From JBEBGV01 sp040081265 (GTDB taxonomy: Bacteria; Acidobacteriota; Vicinamibacteria; Vicinamibacterales; UBA2999): 64,000 bases of DNA. The position numbers and the translations under genes were made by a program. Each line of letters starts with the position of its first letter. Positions within the stretch are counted from its first letter, which is position 1. The notes beneath the pieces are model-generated. The model did not search any database. It was not told where the DNA came from and saw only the letters and a program-made list of their open reading frames with translations. Below, piece after piece: positions 61,876 to 64,000 of the stretch. The stretch lies in assembly GCA_040081265.1 (NCBI GenBank), contig JBEBGV010000001.1, positions 62,001-126,000 of the forward strand, in the 5' to 3' direction.

Positions 61876-62463
61876 TTATGCCGCACACACCTCCGGCACT
61901 AACCGACGGCGGAGCAGGTAGAGATTGGCGAGCGCGAAGGCGGCGAAGAGTCGCGGTGTTCTTCGCCAGCCCGCGATAGCGGACCTTCGTGAAGCCCCAG
62001 AGACACTTGACCACGTGGAAGGCGTGCTCGCCGCGGGAGCGGGCCTGCGAGCGCCCGCGATTAATCGCGCGTTACCGGGTCGTGAGCGGCTGCTATTGCG
62101 TGCCGCGTCGGTTGACGCGGTAGCGCACCCGGTGGTCCTGCGCACACTGGCGGTGGAACTCGCTCCATTACGCCTGGTCGCAGAAGAGCACGCGCTCGTT
62201 CCCGTGGAGCAACTGCTGGAGCATCGTGATGTCGGCCACGTGCGCGGCCGTGATGGTCAGGCGTGGACGATCCCATGCGGGTCGGTCCCCACATGCACTT
62301 TCATCCCGAAGTGCCACGTCGAGCCCTTCGTCGTCTGATGCCCTGGCCGGCCTTGGGATAGTGCGGTTCGATGAGCGCCGTCAGGTGGCCCCAGGGAATC
62401 ACGCCGTGTCACCTTGCCCTTGCGATCCCACGCCAGCGAAACGAACGTCGGCTGCATCATCGC
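61876..62463 (-). pseudogene. IS5-family transposase remnant with internal deletion
   Basis: The N-terminal MMQPTFVSLAWDRKGKVTRRD runs almost directly into TTKGSTWHFGMKVHVGTDPHGIVHA, so roughly 80-100 residues of the central part are missing. Later pieces in other frames (FHVVKCLWGFTKVRYRGLAKNTA and RLFAAFALANLYLLRRRLV) belong to the C-terminal end of the same family. Several frameshifts are present. It is not active. Confidence 0.7.
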
Positions 62464-62524
62464 GCCTCCCTACGGCCTGAAGCCCCCGCGATCCCCTGTC
62501 GATCCCCCTGTGCCAGAGCTTCCT
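62464..62524. other. Short spacer between IS5 and IS630 remnants
   Basis: This is about 60 bp of flanking DNA between two mobile-element remnants. No gene or palindrome is visible. It includes the TA used by the IS630 element on its left. Confidence 0.4.
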
Positions 62525-63573
62525 TAGTGGCCCGTACTCACTGAAGTACTACCAATTCGATGCGCCGGATCGCGATAGGCCCAGCGGATCGGCTTCGGCG
62601 ATTTGTTGTAGAGCCGGAGGTAGCGACGGATCTTGCGCGCGAGATCAACGACTGACGTGAAGATGCCGCGCGCAAGCAGGTCGCGTTCGATCTTGGCAAA
62701 GCAGAGTTCGACCTGATTCAGGCACGACGAATAGGTCGGCGTGAAATGGAGTCGGAGGTTCGGATGCTCGAGCAGAAAGGTGCGAACGGCTTGCGTCTTG
62801 TGGGTGGACAGGTTGTCGGCAATCACGTGAATCGCGCAGCGCTTCGGTTGACTGGCGACCATCTCGCCGAGAAACCCGACGCAGGCCGCACTGGTGTGCC
62901 GCGGCACGGTCTGCCCGAGCACTTCGCCCGATTGCGTATCGAGGGCCGCACACAGCGACAGCGTGCCGTGGCGGTATTACTCGAAGCCCTGGCGCTCGGC
63001 GGGCCCCGGCGAGAGCGGCAACACCGAATCGAGTCGGTCGAGCGCTTGGATGGCGGTCTTTTCATCGACGGCGAAGGCGGCGTGGTCCGGCGGATTGACG
63101 TACAGCCCGATCACGTCCGCCGCTTTCGGTTCGAAATCGGGGTCGTCCGACTGCAGGTACCGCTCAAATCGATGCGGCTGCAGCCGGCCCGCTGCCAGGC
63201 TTTGGTAACGAGGTTGTGATGGATGTTGAGCAGGCGACCCTGGTTGCACGTTCTCCAATGCGTGCTGCCATCGGGCGGCGCTTGCCGCGTCTTCGCCAAG
63301 ATGCGCGGCCTCCATCGTCGGCGTCAAGATCGTCGGCGGTAGCCCGCGGTAGCGCGGGCGCAGCCCCTCGAGCCGCTCGGCCAGGAGTCGGCGCCGCCAG
63401 CGATTGATGTAGTCGCGGTAGCAGGGCACCGTGGCCTCAATGGTCGAGTACGACTCGCCGTCCGCCAGCATCAGAATGACCCGCGCGCGCCGCGCGTCTT
63501 CCGCTCGGATTTTGATGCTGCGCACGCGTCGCTCAAGTTCGGTTCGTTCATCCCTCGTCAACGTCAGCGCCAT
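62524..63573 (-). pseudogene. IS630-type transposase, inactivated
   Basis: The N-terminal helix-turn-helix part (MALTLTRDERTELERRVRSIKIRAEDARRARVILML) and the DDE catalytic pieces FAVDEKTAIQAL, IHVIADNLSTHK and SCLNQVELCFAKIERD are present. A nonsense codon (TAA at 62977-62979) replaces the Tyr after GFE in the expected GFEYYRHGTLS. In addition, residues about 95-140 are read out of frame between two compensating shifts: another frame reads MAKTRQAPPDGSTHWRT...HHNLVTKAWQRAG, the family sequence. Transposition by this copy is unlikely. Confidence 0.85.
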
Positions 63574-63620
63574 ATGGCGCCGAACAGTACCATTACTGCT
63601 TCAGTCCGTACAAGCCACTA
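62525..63620 (-). mobile_element. IS630-family insertion sequence with matching terminal inverted repeats
   Basis: The element is about 1.1 kb. The left end TAGTGGCCCGTACTCACTGAAGT (from 62525) matches the reverse complement of the right end (63598-63620) at about three quarters of positions. Both ends carry TA, the usual IS630 target duplication. A single transposase gene occupies the inside on the minus strand. The right end abuts the methyltransferase fragment and supplies its stop codon. Confidence 0.75.
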
Positions 63621-64000
63621 GGGTTTCCTCTTCGCCGCTCGGACACGCCTGGCTTCTGCGCACCGAGCGGCGATGCGAAACCACCCGAGCTGTTCAAGGA
63701 GTGAACGCGTTCGGTTGCCGGCGTGAAACTGCCTGATAGCGTGTCGTGCGGCCTGTCCGACAGCCGGGACGCTGGCGACCGGCTGAGTCGTGCGGCGGGC
63801 CAGCACGCGGAGACGCGAAAAGGTCTGGCGCCCACCGCCGCCCTTCGAGATCTGATCGGGGGGCGGCGCCACGGGCACCCATCCGGCGCGACCGAGGAGC
63901 TCCCGCAGGCTGTCCCATGTGTAGGCGGTGATGTGCGTCCGACCGTTTATGACGTACTTGTAGTCGCGGTGCCGAGGCAACGTGTCCAGCCGTGGGACGC
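63618..64000 (-). CDS. C-terminal part of a SAM-methyltransferase-like protein (start beyond window)
   Basis: The minus-strand frame is open from the right edge: VPRLDTLPRHRDYKYVINGRTHITAYTWDSLRELLGRAGWVPVAPPP, then GGGGRQTFSRLRVLARRTTQPVASVP. RHRDYKYVINGRTHITAYTWDSLRELLGRAGW resembles the C-terminal end of class I SAM methyltransferases such as the small-molecule type. The catalytic half lies to the right. The stop TAG (63618-63620) is formed by the IS630 target TA and end, so the natural C-terminus may have been altered. Confidence 0.55.
   Translation of the reverse strand, partial: VPRLDTLPRHRDYKYVINGRTHITAYTWDSLRELLGRAGWVPVAPPPDQISKGGGGRQTFSRLRVLARRTTQPVASVPAVGQAARHAIRQFHAGNRTRSLLEQLGWFRIAARCAEARRVRAAKRKP

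Overview
The window is a high-GC, gene-dense bacterial chromosome segment with about 60 recognisable genes on both strands and no rRNA, tRNA or CRISPR array that I can see. The gene content points to an aerobic, Gram-negative soil-type organism. It has an Alternative Complex III next to an A2-type caa3 oxidase, a TonB receptor with an N-terminal carboxypeptidase-regulatory-like domain, many small secreted or lipoprotein enzymes, and a dispersed palindromic repeat family. My best inference is Acidobacteriota (Vicinamibacteria-like). This rests on gene content and style, not on a marker-gene comparison.

Layout. 1-4576 (minus): a secreted catalase-peroxidase cut by the window edge, and an ApbE / ferric-reductase-like membrane operon with two small membrane proteins. 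4767-8365 (plus): a zinc alcohol dehydrogenase translationally coupled to a P-type cation ATPase, whose end overlaps a truncated RsbRD-type sensor gene. 9021-12925: a deoxyhypusine-synthase-like gene, a zone of gene fragments, and a large DUF2075/Schlafen-like helicase with a nuclease-like N-terminus. 12986-17511: GYD protein, tandem DoxX proteins, SDR-DUF2867 protein, a secreted Lon-N-domain protein and an NTF2-like lipoprotein. 17616-22563 (minus): a four-gene Rieske / YceI / haem-barrel / TonB-receptor operon. 22714-28534: frameshifted FKBP, SnoaL-like protein, DEAD-box helicase with a structured leader, methyltransferase, MBL lipoprotein and phosphotransferase. 28645-36318: a glycosylation island (FkbM methyltransferase, three GT4 glycosyltransferases, a Maf/DUF115 protein and two unknowns). 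36344-43238: PEP-mutase-family enzyme, two MHS transporters, DAHP synthase and an NHL-M23 fusion. 43363-56135 (minus): an unbroken actABCDEF-orf-sco-ctaCDEF operon, i.e. a quinol to cytochrome c to O2 branch. 56288-59372 (plus): zinc-ribbon protein, glutaredoxin-like protein, second secreted Lon-N protein, methyltransferase and histidine phosphatase. 59396-60639: a compact methyltransferase plus PD-(D/E)XK nuclease pair, probably restriction-modification. 60666-64000: an insertion-sequence graveyard (IS481, IS5 and IS630 types) that has truncated an outer-membrane-protein gene and abuts a methyltransferase C-terminus.

A palindromic element, TACGTAGG(G/C)CGGGTCC plus its inverted arm, occurs at eight sites. 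Most are at gene ends, but two copies or arrays lie in frame inside coding sequences. One of these, in the YceI gene, has become a 30-bp, 10-residue tandem repeat. The most interesting candidates for a second look are this coding exaptation of a REP-like element, the haem-tagged outer-membrane-barrel operon, the compact R-M pair, and the nuclease-helicase fusion.
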